DNA from: Kocuria marina
GTDB taxonomy: Bacteria; Actinomycetota; Actinomycetes; Actinomycetales; Micrococcaceae
Reading direction: 5' to 3'
Length of the DNA stretch: 64,000 nucleotides
NCBI GenBank assembly: GCA_014652975.1
Contig: BMZV01000002.1
Span: 492,561-556,560 of the forward strand
Part shown: in pieces, positions 52,744 to 61,783 of the stretch
How the letters are laid out: each line of letters begins with the position of its first letter
How positions within the stretch are numbered: position 1 is the first letter of the stretch
Made by a program: the position numbers and the translations under genes
Notes under the pieces: model-generated
Told to the model about the DNA's origin: nothing
The model's input: only the letters and a program-made list of their open reading frames with translations
Databases searched by the model: none

Positions 52744-54147
52744 TCACTTGGTCTCGGCGGCCTCGTCGGTGGCAGCTTCGTCCGCGGCGGTCTCCTCGGA
52801 GACGGCCGGAGCGGACTCGGCCTCGGCACCCTGGTCGGCGGCGTCGTCGTCCGCGGAGCCCACGAACTTGGACAGGTCCACGGCTTTGCCGTTGGAGTCG
52901 GTGACGGTGGCGTACTCGAGGACCTTGGCCAGGGCCTTGCGGCGGCGCACCTCACCGACCATCATCCCGGCCTGGCCGGAGCCGTCCAGCATCTGTGCGA
53001 ACTGGTTGGGGTCCATGCCGTACTGCTGGGACATGTTAACGATGTAGTCGATCAGCTCGGACTGCTCCACGCCGACCTCTTCGGCCTCGGCCACGGCGTC
53101 CAGGATGATCTCGTTGCGGAACGCGGTCGCGGCGTTCTCACGGACCTCGGCACGGTGCTCCTCGGTGTCGTGACCGGGCTCGGCGGAGGCCTGGGCCTGC
53201 GGCGAGTCGAAGTGCTGGGTGACCTGCTCCTCGATGACGTTCTCGGGGACCGGGACCTCGATGAGCTCCACGAGCTTCTCGAGCACCTTGTCACGGGCCT
53301 CGATGCCCTGCTCGACGGCGACGGACTCGGCGGCCTGCTTCTTCAGGTCCTCCTTGAGCTCATCGACGGTGTCGAACTCGGAGGCCAGCTGGGCGAACTC
53401 GTCGTCCACCTCGGGCAGTTCGCGTTCCTTCACGGCCGTGACCTTGACCTTGACCGTGGCCTCGGCACCGGAGTGCTCGCCACCGGCCAGCGTGGTCTCG
53501 AACGTGGCGTCCTCACCCGCGGACAGGCCGGTCACGGCCTCGTCGATGCCCTCGAGCATGGTGCCGGAGCCCACCTCGTAGGACAGGTCGTTGGCGGCGT
53601 CCACTTCCTCGCCGTCCACGAGCGCCTGCAGGTCGAGGGTCACGTGGTCACCCTCGGCCGCGGGGCGATCCACGGTCTTGAGGGTGCCGAAGCGACCGCG
53701 CAGCTCGTCCAGGGCCTTCTGCTCGTCCTCGGCGGAGGCCTCACGGGCGTCCACCTCGATCTTCAGACCCTTGTAGTCGGGCAGCTCGATCTCGGGACGG
53801 ATGGCCACGGAGATCTCCACCTGGCTGTCGGCCTCGCGGTCGTCACCCTCCGGCTTGGAAAGCACCTCGACCTGGGGCTGCGACAGCGGGGTCAGCTCGT
53901 GCTCGGCGAGGGCCTGCTGATAGAAGTCGTTGAGCCCCTCGTTCAGGGCGTTCTCCACCACGAAGTCGAAGCCCACACGCTGGTCGATGAGCTTGGAGGG
54001 CACCTTGCCCTTGCGGAAGCCGGGGATCTGGATCTGCTCGGCCAGTTCCTTGTAGGTCTTCTGGACGAACGGCTTCAGATCCGCGTAAGCGATGTCAATG
54101 GTGATCTTCGCCTCGGTGGGGTTGAGTTTCTCGACGGCGCTCTTCAC
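52744..54147 (-). CDS. tig: Trigger factor chaperone
   Basis: Protein of 467 residues from the GTG at 54147, chosen because AGGAG lies 11 bases before it while the GTG at 54159 overlaps the site; [20 protein letters not shown] is the normal family start. N-terminal ribosome-binding domain with [20 protein letters not shown] (the GFRxGKxP signature), a FKBP-type prolyl isomerase domain ([36 protein letters not shown]-type segment), and a helical C-terminal domain. An acidic, Ala/Glu/Asp-rich tail ends the protein. It binds nascent chains at the ribosome exit. Confidence 0.97.
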   Translation of the reverse strand: MKSAVEKLNPTEAKITIDIAYADLKPFVQKTYKELAEQIQIPGFRKGKVPSKLIDQRVGFDFVVENALNEGLNDFYQQALAEHELTPLSQPQVEVLSKPEGDDREADSQVEISVAIRPEIELPDYKGLKIEVDAREASAEDEQKALDELRGRFGTLKTVDRPAAEGDHVTLDLQALVDGEEVDAANDLSYEVGSGTMLEGIDEAVTGLSAGEDATFETTLAGGEHSGAEATVKVKVTAVKERELPEVDDEFAQLASEFDTVDELKEDLKKQAAESVAVEQGIEARDKVLEKLVELIEVPVPENVIEEQVTQHFDSPQAQASAEPGHDTEEHRAEVRENAATAFRNEIILDAVAEAEEVGVEQSELIDYIVNMSQQYGMDPNQFAQMLDGSGQAGMMVGEVRRRKALAKVLEYATVTDSNGKAVDLSKFVGSADDDAADQGAEAESAPAVSEETAADEAATDEAAETK

Positions 54148-54251
54148 TTCCGCTGTCACTCCTGGGGTCGATGGGTACTTGCTACAACGGACCGGGGTCG
54201 GTCCGGTCGGTCAACGAGCGCCGCAACGCGACGCGCTGCAACGCTCAGACG

Positions 54252-54324
54252 TCGGGGTGACAGGACTCGAACCTGCGATCTCCTGCTCCCAAAGCAGGCG
54301 CGCTAGCCACTGCGCTACACCCCG
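54252..54324 (-). tRNA. tRNA-Pro (anticodon TGG)
   Basis: Minus-strand cloverleaf: acceptor CGGGGTG/CACCCCG with discriminator A, anticodon stem CCTGC/GCAGG with loop TTTGGGA, T arm GCAGGTTCGAGTCCTGT. Anticodon TGG reads CCA and, with wobble, other Pro codons. No CCA is encoded. It sits just upstream of tig on the same strand. Confidence 0.95.
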
Positions 54325-54383
54325 GGATCACGTGCCCGACACGCGCTCCGTTTCGTCTCCGCCCGTGGACGGAACGAGGTCGA

Positions 54384-54405
54384 CGGCTCGCCCGCGGGCG
54401 AGCCG
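54384..54405. repeat. 22-base perfect palindrome between two tRNA genes
   Basis: CGGCTCGCCCG is followed directly by its complement, with no loop. It lies in the 186-base gap between tRNA-Pro and tRNA-Gly, near a smaller hairpin ACCCGG-CAA-CCGGGT (54439-54453). Either could shape transcription of the divergent tRNAs; no protein site was recognised. Confidence 0.5.
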
Positions 54406-54468
54406 ACATCACGACAGTCTATCGTGTCGCAGCCCCGCACCCGGCAACCGGGTGGTAGAACCCGGTGA

Positions 54469-54498
54469 TTGGCACGGTTTCTGGGGCTCGTGTACTCT
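54469..54498 (+). promoter_or_regulatory. Promoter of tRNA-Gly
   Basis: TTGGCA (54469-54474) and TACTCT (54493-54498) with 18 bases between, 12 bases before the mature tRNA. This is close to the vegetative sigma-factor consensus. Confidence 0.65.
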
Positions 54499-54510
54499 TT
54501 CAACGTCCCC

Positions 54511-54581
54511 GGGGATGTAGCTCAATGGTAGAGCCCCAGTCTTCCAAACTGGCTACGCGGGTTCGATTCCCGTCATCCCCT
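54511..54581 (+). tRNA. tRNA-Gly (anticodon TCC)
   Basis: Cloverleaf: acceptor GGGGATG/CATCCCC with discriminator T, D arm GCTC/GAGC, anticodon stem CCAGT/ACTGG with loop CTTCCAA, T arm CGGGTTCGATTCCCG. Anticodon TCC reads GGA. No CCA is encoded. Confidence 0.95.
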
Positions 54582-54728
54582 CAGCGATCCCCGAAACCCC
54601 GCCGTACCCGTGTGCGCCGCGGGGTTTCCTCGTTCCCGCGACCCTTCTCCCGACACCCTCCCCGGAAGACTCTCGCAGTACGACGCCGCGTCGAACCGGA
54701 CCGGGCACACGGTGGGTGCGAGGCCGCA

Positions 54729-55652
54729 TCACGCCTGGCAGCTCGGGCACCAGTAGAGCCCCCGCCCGTTGAGGTCGCGCTTGAGCACGGTGGTCCCGCA
54801 CCGCAGGCACGGCTGCCCGTGGCGGTGGTAGACGTAGTTCGCATGCTCGGGCCATGCCTCGAGGTCCGGGATGTCGGGGCGGTCCGCCGGATCCGTGGTG
54901 ATGATCCGGCCCACGCGCACCCCCACGGCCATGAGCGTCACGTTCTCCTCCCACAGCCCGAGCAGGTCCTCGCGGGTCAGCGAGGCTCCGGGCGTCATGG
55001 GGTTCACACCCCGGCGGAACAGGGACTCCGCCCGGAAGATGTTGCCGATCCCCGACACCACGTTCTGCTCCATGAGCAGCACGCCGATCGCCCGCTTGCT
55101 CTTGGCCGCGGCACGCAGGAACGATTCCGGATCGGCCTGCGGGTCCAGGGGGTCCGGTCCCAGCTTGGCCTCCGCGGCCCGCGCTTCCTCCGGTGTCTCC
55201 ACCGTGCACAGGGCCGGCCCGCGTAGATCCGCCCACCCGTGCTCGCCGGCCAACCGGGCCCGCACGGCACCGACCGGGGGCTCGGGAACGACCCGTCCGG
55301 CGTCGTCGTACGCCACTGCCGATTCCTCCGCGGAGCCGGACTCGCGCTCCCCCACGCGGCGCGGGGCGCCAATAGAGGACGCCGCCGCGAACTGCTCGTC
55401 CCCCGCGAAACTCCACGCGCCGTAGATGCCGAGGTGCGAACGCATGACCACGACGTCGTCCGGATCACAGGGCGCCGCGAAGTCCAGGTAGAGGTGCTTG
55501 CCGTGGGCGCGGGCGCACGTCAGGACGCGCCCGTCCAGCACGGCGGCACCCGCGGCGAAGCGGCCCTGGGGACTCGAGACGCGCAACCGCTGGCCCACGA
55601 ACAGGTCCCCGAGCTGACGCCCGAGGCGGTGGATTGAGTGGCCCTCGGGCAC
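54729..55652 (-). CDS. Fpg/Nei-family DNA glycosylase
   Basis: Protein of 307 residues. The N-terminal MPEGHSIHRLGRQL gives the catalytic Pro2 and Glu3 of this family; MPEGH rather than MPELP points to the Nei (endonuclease VIII-like, mycobacterial Nei2) side. VVSGIGNIFRAESLFRRGVN is the H2TH motif, and CLRCGTTVLKRDLNGRGLYW with CPSC is the zinc finger. It removes oxidised bases and nicks the strand. It lies 15 bases after rpiB on the same strand, so they are likely one transcript. Confidence 0.9.
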   Translation of the reverse strand: MPEGHSIHRLGRQLGDLFVGQRLRVSSPQGRFAAGAAVLDGRVLTCARAHGKHLYLDFAAPCDPDDVVVMRSHLGIYGAWSFAGDEQFAAASSIGAPRRVGERESGSAEESAVAYDDAGRVVPEPPVGAVRARLAGEHGWADLRGPALCTVETPEEARAAEAKLGPDPLDPQADPESFLRAAAKSKRAIGVLLMEQNVVSGIGNIFRAESLFRRGVNPMTPGASLTREDLLGLWEENVTLMAVGVRVGRIITTDPADRPDIPDLEAWPEHANYVYHRHGQPCLRCGTTVLKRDLNGRGLYWCPSCQA

Positions 55653-55667
55653 GTCCGACGCCCCCGC

Positions 55668-56180
55668 TCAGTCCTGCGTGTACGGGCGGACCGGGACCTC
55701 GGAGAGGTGGCCCACGATGTCCCCGGTGCGCTCGAACTCGGCGAGCTGCTCAATTCGGCGCACGTGCCGGGACTCCCCCGAGAACGGCTCGGCGAGGAAG
55801 ATCCGCACGAGCTCCAGGGCCTCGTCGTTGCCGTGCTGGCGCCCGCCGATCGCGATCACCTGGGCGTCGTTGTGCTGCCGGGCCAACCGGGCGGTGTCCT
55901 CGTTCCACACGAGGGCCGCGCGGATCCCCCGGACCAGGTTGGCCGCCATCTGCTCGCCGTTACCGGAACCACCCAGCACGATGCCGAGCGAGTCCAGACC
56001 GTTCTCGCGGTCCTCGCGGACCCCCTGGGCAGCACTGATGCAGAACGCGGGGTAGTCGTCCGCGGCGTCGTAGACCGCGGGGCCGTGGTCGATCATCTCG
56101 TAACCGTCCTCGCTCAGCCGCTGCATGAGGAAGTGGGACAGCTCGAGGCCAGCGTGGTCGGTGGCAATGTGCACGCGCAT
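55668..56180 (-). CDS. rpiB: Ribose-5-phosphate isomerase B
   Basis: Protein of 170 residues. It interconverts ribose-5-phosphate and ribulose-5-phosphate in the pentose phosphate pathway. MRVHIATDHAGLELSHFLMQ is the family start (Asp-His active-site strand); GIVLGGSGNGEQMAANLVRG has Ser in place of the catalytic Cys of E. coli RpiB, as found in actinobacterial enzymes; RALVWNEDTARLARQHNDAQ is also conserved. It is followed by the glycosylase gene and diverges from pepN. Confidence 0.95.
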   Translation of the reverse strand: MRVHIATDHAGLELSHFLMQRLSEDGYEMIDHGPAVYDAADDYPAFCISAAQGVREDRENGLDSLGIVLGGSGNGEQMAANLVRGIRAALVWNEDTARLARQHNDAQVIAIGGRQHGNDEALELVRIFLAEPFSGESRHVRRIEQLAEFERTGDIVGHLSEVPVRPYTQD

Positions 56181-56476
56181 GGGACGTCAGCAACTCCTGG
56201 ACGGGGTGGTCGCGGGGCAACCGGCACGTCTGCTCCGCGACGGGAAAGGGTCGCCTCCACCTTAGCCGCCGATCCCACCGGCGCGGGCGCTCCCCCGGCT
56301 CGCGCCCGGGCAACGATCGGACCGGCGGAGGGGCCGTGCCGTCGCGGTATGGGTGCGAGGAAGAACGCGGGCCCGAGTCGGCGGCGTGGGGCCCGCGGCG
56401 GGACTTGCGACGGCTGCCATAATGGCAAGATGCCCCGCGCGGGCATCGAATTGTCGTCGAGGAGAGGAACGCCGCT

Positions 56477-59065
56477 GTGCCCGGAACGAACCTGACCCGA
56501 GCGGAGGCCGCCGAGCGCGCGCGGATCATCTCGGTCGAGTCCTACCACGTGGATCTGGACCTCACGGGGGACCCCGAGACCTTCCGGGCGCGCACCACGG
56601 TGACGTTCGATGCCGAAGCGGGAGCGCACACATTCATCGACGCGATCACCGCGTCCGTGGATTCCGTGACCCTCAACGGCACTTTCCTGGACCCCGCGAA
56701 GGTCAGCAACGGCGAGCGCATCGACCTGCCCGATCTCGCCGAGCACAACGAGCTCGTGGTGGACTCCCGGATGTACTACATGAACACGGGTGAGGGCCTG
56801 CACCGGTTCGTGGATCCCGTGGACGATCAGGTGTACCTCTACACCCAGTTCGAGGTCGCGGACACCCGCCGGATGTTCCCGGTCTTCGAACAGCCCGATC
56901 TCAAGGCCACGTTCCAGTTTGCGGTCACCGCACCCGCCGACTGGGACGTGGTGTCCAACCAGCCCACCCCGGAACCCTTCCCAGTGGCGGACGGCGTGGC
57001 CCGGTGGGAGTTCTCCCCCACCCCCGTGATCTCGTGCTACATCACCGCGTTGATCGCGGGCCCCTACGTCAAGACCACGGACAGCCTGGTCTCCTCGGAC
57101 GGACGCACCATCGAGCTGGGCCTGTTCGCGCGCCGCTCCCTGTTCAAGTACGTGGACGCCGAGGAGATGTTCGAGGTCACCAAGCAGGGCTTCGAGTTCT
57201 TCGAGTCCCAGTTCGGGGTGTCCTACCCCTTCGAGAAGTACGACCAGCTCTTCGTGCCGCAGTTCAACGCCGGCGCCATGGAGAACGCGGGCGCGGTGAC
57301 CTTCGTGGAGTCCTACGTCTTCCGCTCCAAGCCGGCGCAGGCCCGCGTGGAGCGCCGCGCGATCACCGTGCTGCACGAGCTCGCGCACATGTGGTTCGGG
57401 GACCTCGTGACCATGCGCTGGTGGAACGACCTGTGGCTCAACGAGTCCTTCGCCGAGTACATGTCCACGCTCGCGTGCGCGCAGAACACCCGGTACACCA
57501 ACGCGTGGACCACGTTCGCGGCCGGGGAGAAGTCCTGGGGCTACGAACAGGACCAGCTGCCCACCACCCACCCCATCAAGGCCGAGATCCCGGACCTCGA
57601 GGCGGTGCTCGTGAACTTCGACGGCATCACCTACGCCAAGGGTGCCTCGGTGCTCAAGCAGCTCGTGGCCTGGGTGGGCCAGGAGGAGTTCATGGCGGGG
57701 CTCAACCGCTACTTCGGCAAGCACGCGTGGTCCAACACGGAGCTCTCGGACCTCATGGTCGAGCTCGAGGCGGCCAGCGGGCGCGACCTGACCGACTGGT
57801 CCGCGCGCTGGCTCGAGACCGCGGGCGTGAACACCCTGGTGCCGCAGGTCGAGGCCGATGACGATGGCGTCATCACGTCCTTCCGGATCGAGCAGCTGGG
57901 CCAGGACGGCCATCCCACCCTGCGGCCCCACCGCGTGGCCGTGGGCTTCTACGACCACCGTGAGGACACCGGACTGCTGAGCCGCACGTTCCGCGTGGAG
58001 CTGGACGTGGACGGCGAGTTCACCGACGTCCCGCAGCTCGTGGGTCGCGAACTCCCGGACCTGGTGCTGCTCAACGACGACGACCTCGCCTACGCCAAGA
58101 TCCGCCTGGACGAGTGCTCCCTGGCCACGGCCACCACCCACCTCGGAGACTTCGAGGAGTCGTTGCCCCGCTCGCTCGTGTGGGCCGCGGCGTGGGACTC
58201 CGTGCACGACGGCGTGAGCCCGGCGCGCGACTACGTGGACCTCGTGCTCTCCAACGTGGGCCACGAGACCGACTCCACGGCCGTGCAGGTGCAGCTGCGC
58301 CAGCTGGATGTGGCCCTGGACCGCTACCTCGCCCCCGAGCACGCGGACGAGGTCCGGGCCCGGGCCGCGGACACCCTGTGGGATCTCACGGCCGCCGCGG
58401 AGGCGGGCTCCGACCACCAGTGGCAGTTCTTCCGGGCCTTCCTGCGCCGGGCGTGCACCGAGGCGCATTTCGATCGCATCGAGGGTTTCTTCGACGGGGG
58501 CGTCCCCGAGGGGATCGAACTGGACACGGACACCCGCTGGGCCGTGCTGATCGCGCTCGTCGCGGCCGGCCGCAAGGGCGCCGAGGACGTCGACCGTGCG
58601 CTGGCCGAGGACAACACCGAGACCGGTGCGATCGCCGCGGCCACCGCGCGCGCCGCGATCCCCACCCCGGAGGCCAAGGCCGAGGCGTGGCGGCTCGTCG
58701 TGACCGAGGGCGCGCTGCCCAACTCCCAACAGCAAGCGGCCATCGCCGGGTTCTTCCGCGTGCACGACGACGCCCTAGTCACCCCGTACTCCTCTCGCTA
58801 CTTCGACGCCGTCACGGGTGTGTGGACCGAGCGCACGCACGAACTCGCGCAGCAGATCGCCGTGGGACTGTTCCCCCGCGCCGTCGGCCGGGACACGGTC
58901 GACGCCGCCCAGGCGTTCCTCGACCGGCTGGACCCAGCCCTGTCCGGGTTGAGGCGGATCGTGTTGGAACGCCAGGACGCCGCGCGCCGCGCAGTGCGCG
59001 CCCAGGCCGTGGACGCCGCGGCGGTGCAGGACACCACGGCCCACACCCCGGAGGCCGACCGATGA
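56477..59065 (+). CDS. pepN: Aminopeptidase N (M1 metallopeptidase)
   Basis: Protein of 862 residues from the GTG at 56477, with GAGGAG a little far upstream. It removes N-terminal residues from peptides in the cytosol. GAMENAGAVTF is the exopeptidase motif, HELAHMWFGDLVTMRWWNDL the zinc site (His300, Glu301, His304) with Glu323 in LNESFAEY completing it. The C-terminal helical domain (ERAP1-like) is present. It overlaps the globin gene start by 4 bases. CATAAT at 56417 may be the -10. Confidence 0.96.
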   Translation: MPGTNLTRAEAAERARIISVESYHVDLDLTGDPETFRARTTVTFDAEAGAHTFIDAITASVDSVTLNGTFLDPAKVSNGERIDLPDLAEHNELVVDSRMYYMNTGEGLHRFVDPVDDQVYLYTQFEVADTRRMFPVFEQPDLKATFQFAVTAPADWDVVSNQPTPEPFPVADGVARWEFSPTPVISCYITALIAGPYVKTTDSLVSSDGRTIELGLFARRSLFKYVDAEEMFEVTKQGFEFFESQFGVSYPFEKYDQLFVPQFNAGAMENAGAVTFVESYVFRSKPAQARVERRAITVLHELAHMWFGDLVTMRWWNDLWLNESFAEYMSTLACAQNTRYTNAWTTFAAGEKSWGYEQDQLPTTHPIKAEIPDLEAVLVNFDGITYAKGASVLKQLVAWVGQEEFMAGLNRYFGKHAWSNTELSDLMVELEAASGRDLTDWSARWLETAGVNTLVPQVEADDDGVITSFRIEQLGQDGHPTLRPHRVAVGFYDHREDTGLLSRTFRVELDVDGEFTDVPQLVGRELPDLVLLNDDDLAYAKIRLDECSLATATTHLGDFEESLPRSLVWAAAWDSVHDGVSPARDYVDLVLSNVGHETDSTAVQVQLRQLDVALDRYLAPEHADEVRARAADTLWDLTAAAEAGSDHQWQFFRAFLRRACTEAHFDRIEGFFDGGVPEGIELDTDTRWAVLIALVAAGRKGAEDVDRALAEDNTETGAIAAATARAAIPTPEAKAEAWRLVVTEGALPNSQQQAAIAGFFRVHDDALVTPYSSRYFDAVTGVWTERTHELAQQIAVGLFPRAVGRDTVDAAQAFLDRLDPALSGLRRIVLERQDAARRAVRAQAVDAAAVQDTTAHTPEADR

Positions 59066-59604
59066 GTGGGACGCAGGACTCTTCCCAGCCACTCGACCCG
59101 CAGGCCGCTGCTCCGGCGGGGCGGCGCACCTTCACGCTGGGTGCGGTGGGTTCCCGGTCGGCCGCCGGCTCGGTGACTCAGCCCCCGCAACAGGTGGGGG
59201 ACGCGCGGGGCGTGGCCGAAGCGGCGTCGTCGGACTCGTTCTACGCCCAGGTAGGCGGGCACGAGACGTTCGCCAAGCTCACCCGGGAGTTCTACGCGCG
59301 CGTGGCGCAGGACCCCGATTTCAAGGCGCTGTACCCCGAGGAGGACCTGGGACCCGCGGAGGAGCGGCTGCGGATGTTCCTGGAGCAGTACTGGGGCGGA
59401 CCCACCACGTACTCCGAACAGCGCGGGCACCCCAGACTGCGGATGCGCCACGCCCCGTTCCCCGTGGACACGTGGGCGCGAGAGACGTGGTTGACGCACA
59501 TGCGCGCGGCCATGGACACCCTGGAGCTGTCCCCGCTACACGACGGCATCATGTGGGACTACTTCGACCGCGCCGCCCACGCGATGGTCAACCGCCCCGG
59601 CTGA
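59062..59604 (+). CDS. glbO: Group II truncated haemoglobin
   Basis: Protein of 180 residues, with a non-conserved N-terminal extension of about 55 residues before the globin (FYAQVGGHETFAKLTREFYA). Group II features: YPEEDLGPAEERLRMFLEQY, WGGPTTYSEQRGHPRLRMRH with the proximal His, and WLTHMRAAMDTLELSP. GlbO-type proteins bind oxygen and help respiration or NO detoxification. It is co-translated with pepN (ATGA overlap), a pairing common in actinobacteria as far as I recall. Confidence 0.92.
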   Translation: MSGTQDSSQPLDPQAAAPAGRRTFTLGAVGSRSAAGSVTQPPQQVGDARGVAEAASSDSFYAQVGGHETFAKLTREFYARVAQDPDFKALYPEEDLGPAEERLRMFLEQYWGGPTTYSEQRGHPRLRMRHAPFPVDTWARETWLTHMRAAMDTLELSPLHDGIMWDYFDRAAHAMVNRPG

Positions 59605-59665
59605 GGCGTTCTCCTCGCGTGCGGGGGCCCGGTCCCGGCACTGCCTTACCGGGCGGGGCCGGGTC

Positions 59666-60376
59666 TCAGCGGGAGACCTTGACGAGCACGTGACCCGCGC
59701 CCGTGCTCAGGCGCACCCACTGGCCCGAGGCCTCGGCCGCGACGTGCACGTCCGATTCGGACGCCGGGATGAACCCCAGGACGTCCAGGGCAAACGCGGC
59801 GCCGTCGGGGATCTCCGGGCCCTCCAGGGGACCCCAACCGGACCCGGCACCCCACACCCGCGCGCGGACCTTCTGGACCACGGCGGCGCCGGAGTTGGTG
59901 GGCACGGAATCGGACACGGTCCGGATACCGCGGTGCGCCACGTCGCGAACGCGGTGGGCGGGCACGGACCCCAGGGAGCGCCACCCCGTGCGGGGGGCCA
60001 CGATCCCCGCCCAGGAGGCCGAGACCTCTTGCGGCGGGGCACTGATCCACACCGGGGCGTCGTCGTCGGACCCGCGAGCGCCCGTCTCGCGCGCGAGCCG
60101 GTCCGTGATGGCGGCCACGGCCACGGTGACGTCCAGCTCGCACGACTGCGCCAGTGACATCGTGCGCAGCCCCAGCACCACGGGTGCGGTGTCCAGGAGT
60201 CCGGCCGGGTGGATGACCGACACCCACGCCGCGAGCACCCGGTCCAAGCCCTGCAACCGGACGGCCGCCTGCGGATCCACCGAGCGGGCGCGGCTCAGGT
60301 ACGTGGCCAGATCGGCGGCGTCCTGCCGGTCCTGCAGCAGGAAGCCGTCCGTGCGGGTATCACCAGGGTCGCTCAT
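59666..60376 (-). CDS. Uncharacterised conserved protein
   Basis: Protein of 236 residues. No known domain was recognised and there is no signal peptide or membrane helix. It has helices at the start (QDAADLATYLSRARSVDPQA, LDRVLAAWVSVIH) and a later half rich in strands (VQKVRARVWGAGSG, AAFALDVLGFIPAS). Its start overlaps the thioesterase gene stop (60373-60376), so the two are co-expressed. Function unknown. Confidence 0.75.
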   Translation of the reverse strand: MSDPGDTRTDGFLLQDRQDAADLATYLSRARSVDPQAAVRLQGLDRVLAAWVSVIHPAGLLDTAPVVLGLRTMSLAQSCELDVTVAVAAITDRLARETGARGSDDDAPVWISAPPQEVSASWAGIVAPRTGWRSLGSVPAHRVRDVAHRGIRTVSDSVPTNSGAAVVQKVRARVWGAGSGWGPLEGPEIPDGAAFALDVLGFIPASESDVHVAAEASGQWVRLSTGAGHVLVKVSR

Positions 60377-60840
60377 CGCTCGTCCGGCTCCTTGACCTCG
60401 TCCTCGAGCGTGGCCAGCAGTGCTTTCTGGTCATCCGTGAGCTTCATGCTCTTCCCCGTGTCCGGGTCCATGACCACGATGACCGACTCGCCCTCGGCGT
60501 AGACGTGCGAACCGTCCTCCTCCTCCAGGCTGTAGGAGATCGTGAACGACGAACCGCCCACGCGCGAGATCCACGTGCGCACGTACACCGGCTCCTGGCG
60601 GAAGAACAGCTGCTCCTTATAGTCCACGCTCTGGTGCACCACCACGGTGCGGTTCTTGCCCACCGATTCGCGGAAGGTCGTGTCCTCGGGGATGCCGTGC
60701 TGGGCGTCCGCCTTGATGGGGGACGCCGTGAGCCGCACACGGGCGTCCTCGAAGTAGCGCAGCATGGTCACGTTGTTGATGTGGCCGTACTGGTCCTGGT
60801 CGAAGAACCGCATCTGGACGGGAACGTTGAGGGAAGTCAT
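60373..60840 (-). CDS. Acyl-CoA thioesterase, 4HBT hot-dog fold
   Basis: Protein of 155 residues. MRFFDQDQYGHINNVTMLRY is the 4-hydroxybenzoyl-CoA thioesterase motif with Asp and His-Asn-Asn; FEDARVRL and VVVHQSVDYKEQLFF continue the fold. It hydrolyses a CoA thioester of unknown chain type. Only 43 bases separate it from the divergent tesB-like gene, so the two thioesterase genes share one short promoter region. Confidence 0.9.
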   Translation of the reverse strand: MTSLNVPVQMRFFDQDQYGHINNVTMLRYFEDARVRLTASPIKADAQHGIPEDTTFRESVGKNRTVVVHQSVDYKEQLFFRQEPVYVRTWISRVGGSSFTISYSLEEEDGSHVYAEGESVIVVMDPDTGKSMKLTDDQKALLATLEDEVKEPDER

Positions 60841-60871
60841 GGCTCTATCAGATCACACCCGATGCCCGGTT

Positions 60872-60877
60872 TAGAGT
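60872..60877 (+). promoter_or_regulatory. -10 element before the tesB-like gene
   Basis: TAGAGT ends six bases before the ATG at 60884 and no ribosome-binding site is present, consistent with a leaderless mRNA. It sits in the 43-base gap between divergent thioesterase genes. Confidence 0.4.
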
Positions 60878-60883
60878 GGTGCC

Positions 60884-61774
60884 ATGACAGTCGACCCGTT
60901 GCAGGACCCCGTGGAAGCCCTCATCCAGATGCTCCAACTCGCGGACGGAGGAGGGGCCCGCACCACGGAAGACATTTTCGTGGGCAACACCATCACCTCG
61001 CCACGAGCGCGGGTGTACGGGGGGCAGGTCCTGGCGCAAGCGGCCATGGCGGCCATGCGCACCGTCAAGCCGGACCGGCACATCCACTCCCTGCACGCCT
61101 ACTTCCTGCGTGGCGGTGACATCGAGGTCCCCATCACGTTCGGGGTGGAACGGGTCCGCGACGGTCGCTCGTTCTCCGCCCGGCGGATCCACGCCTATCA
61201 GCACGGGAAGACCATCCTGTCCGTGATCGCGTCCTTCCAGGATCCCGCCGAGGGGTTGGAGCACCAGGAGCCCATGCCCGAGAACGTGCCCGATCCGGAG
61301 TCGCTGCCCGCACTGCGCGAGACGCTCGGGGCACTGGACATCCCCGAGGCCCGCGCGACCGCGTTCGAGCGGCCCTTCGACATGCGCTACGTGACCGAGC
61401 CGTTGTTCCTGCCGTGGAAGGGTGCGCAGGATGCGTACAACGCGGTGTGGATCAAGGCGCTGGCCCCCTTGCCGGACGACCCGAACATCCACCGGGCGGC
61501 CCTGGCCTACGTCTCCGACTACACGATGATGGAGCCCATCCTGCGCCGCCACGGCAAGTCCTGGGTGGAACCGGGGATGAACGTGGCGTCCCTGGACCAC
61601 GCGATGTGGTGGCACCGCTACGCTCGCGCGGACGAGTGGATCCTCTACACCCAGACCTCCCCCAGCGCATCCTCGTCCCGGGGTCTGGCCATCGGCAAGA
61701 TGTTCACGCGGGACGGCACGATGATCGCCACCACGGTGCAGGAGGGCATGATGCGCCTGCCCGAGTTCCACTGA
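60884..61774 (+). CDS. tesB: Acyl-CoA thioesterase II
   Basis: Protein of 296 residues, normal for TesB with its double hot-dog fold. Conserved: RVYGGQVLAQAAMAAMRTVK, HSLHAYFLRGGD, VERVRDGRSFSARRI, and in the second half LAYVSDYTMMEPILR with the catalytic Asp, MNVASLDHAMWWHRYARADE and RGLAIGKMFTRDG. It hydrolyses medium- and long-chain acyl-CoA. Confidence 0.95.
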   Translation: MTVDPLQDPVEALIQMLQLADGGGARTTEDIFVGNTITSPRARVYGGQVLAQAAMAAMRTVKPDRHIHSLHAYFLRGGDIEVPITFGVERVRDGRSFSARRIHAYQHGKTILSVIASFQDPAEGLEHQEPMPENVPDPESLPALRETLGALDIPEARATAFERPFDMRYVTEPLFLPWKGAQDAYNAVWIKALAPLPDDPNIHRAALAYVSDYTMMEPILRRHGKSWVEPGMNVASLDHAMWWHRYARADEWILYTQTSPSASSSRGLAIGKMFTRDGTMIATTVQEGMMRLPEFH

Positions 61775-61783
61775 GCGGGGCCC

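Noticed and set aside
49682-53047. Open frame of about 1120 codons opposite clpX, clpP2, clpP1 and part of tig
   Set aside because: Spans several conserved genes and their intergenic gaps on the other strand; composition is typical of a GC-driven shadow frame.
56114-58765. Long open frame opposite pepN
   Set aside because: Antisense to a clear M1 peptidase; no ribosome-binding site or domain.
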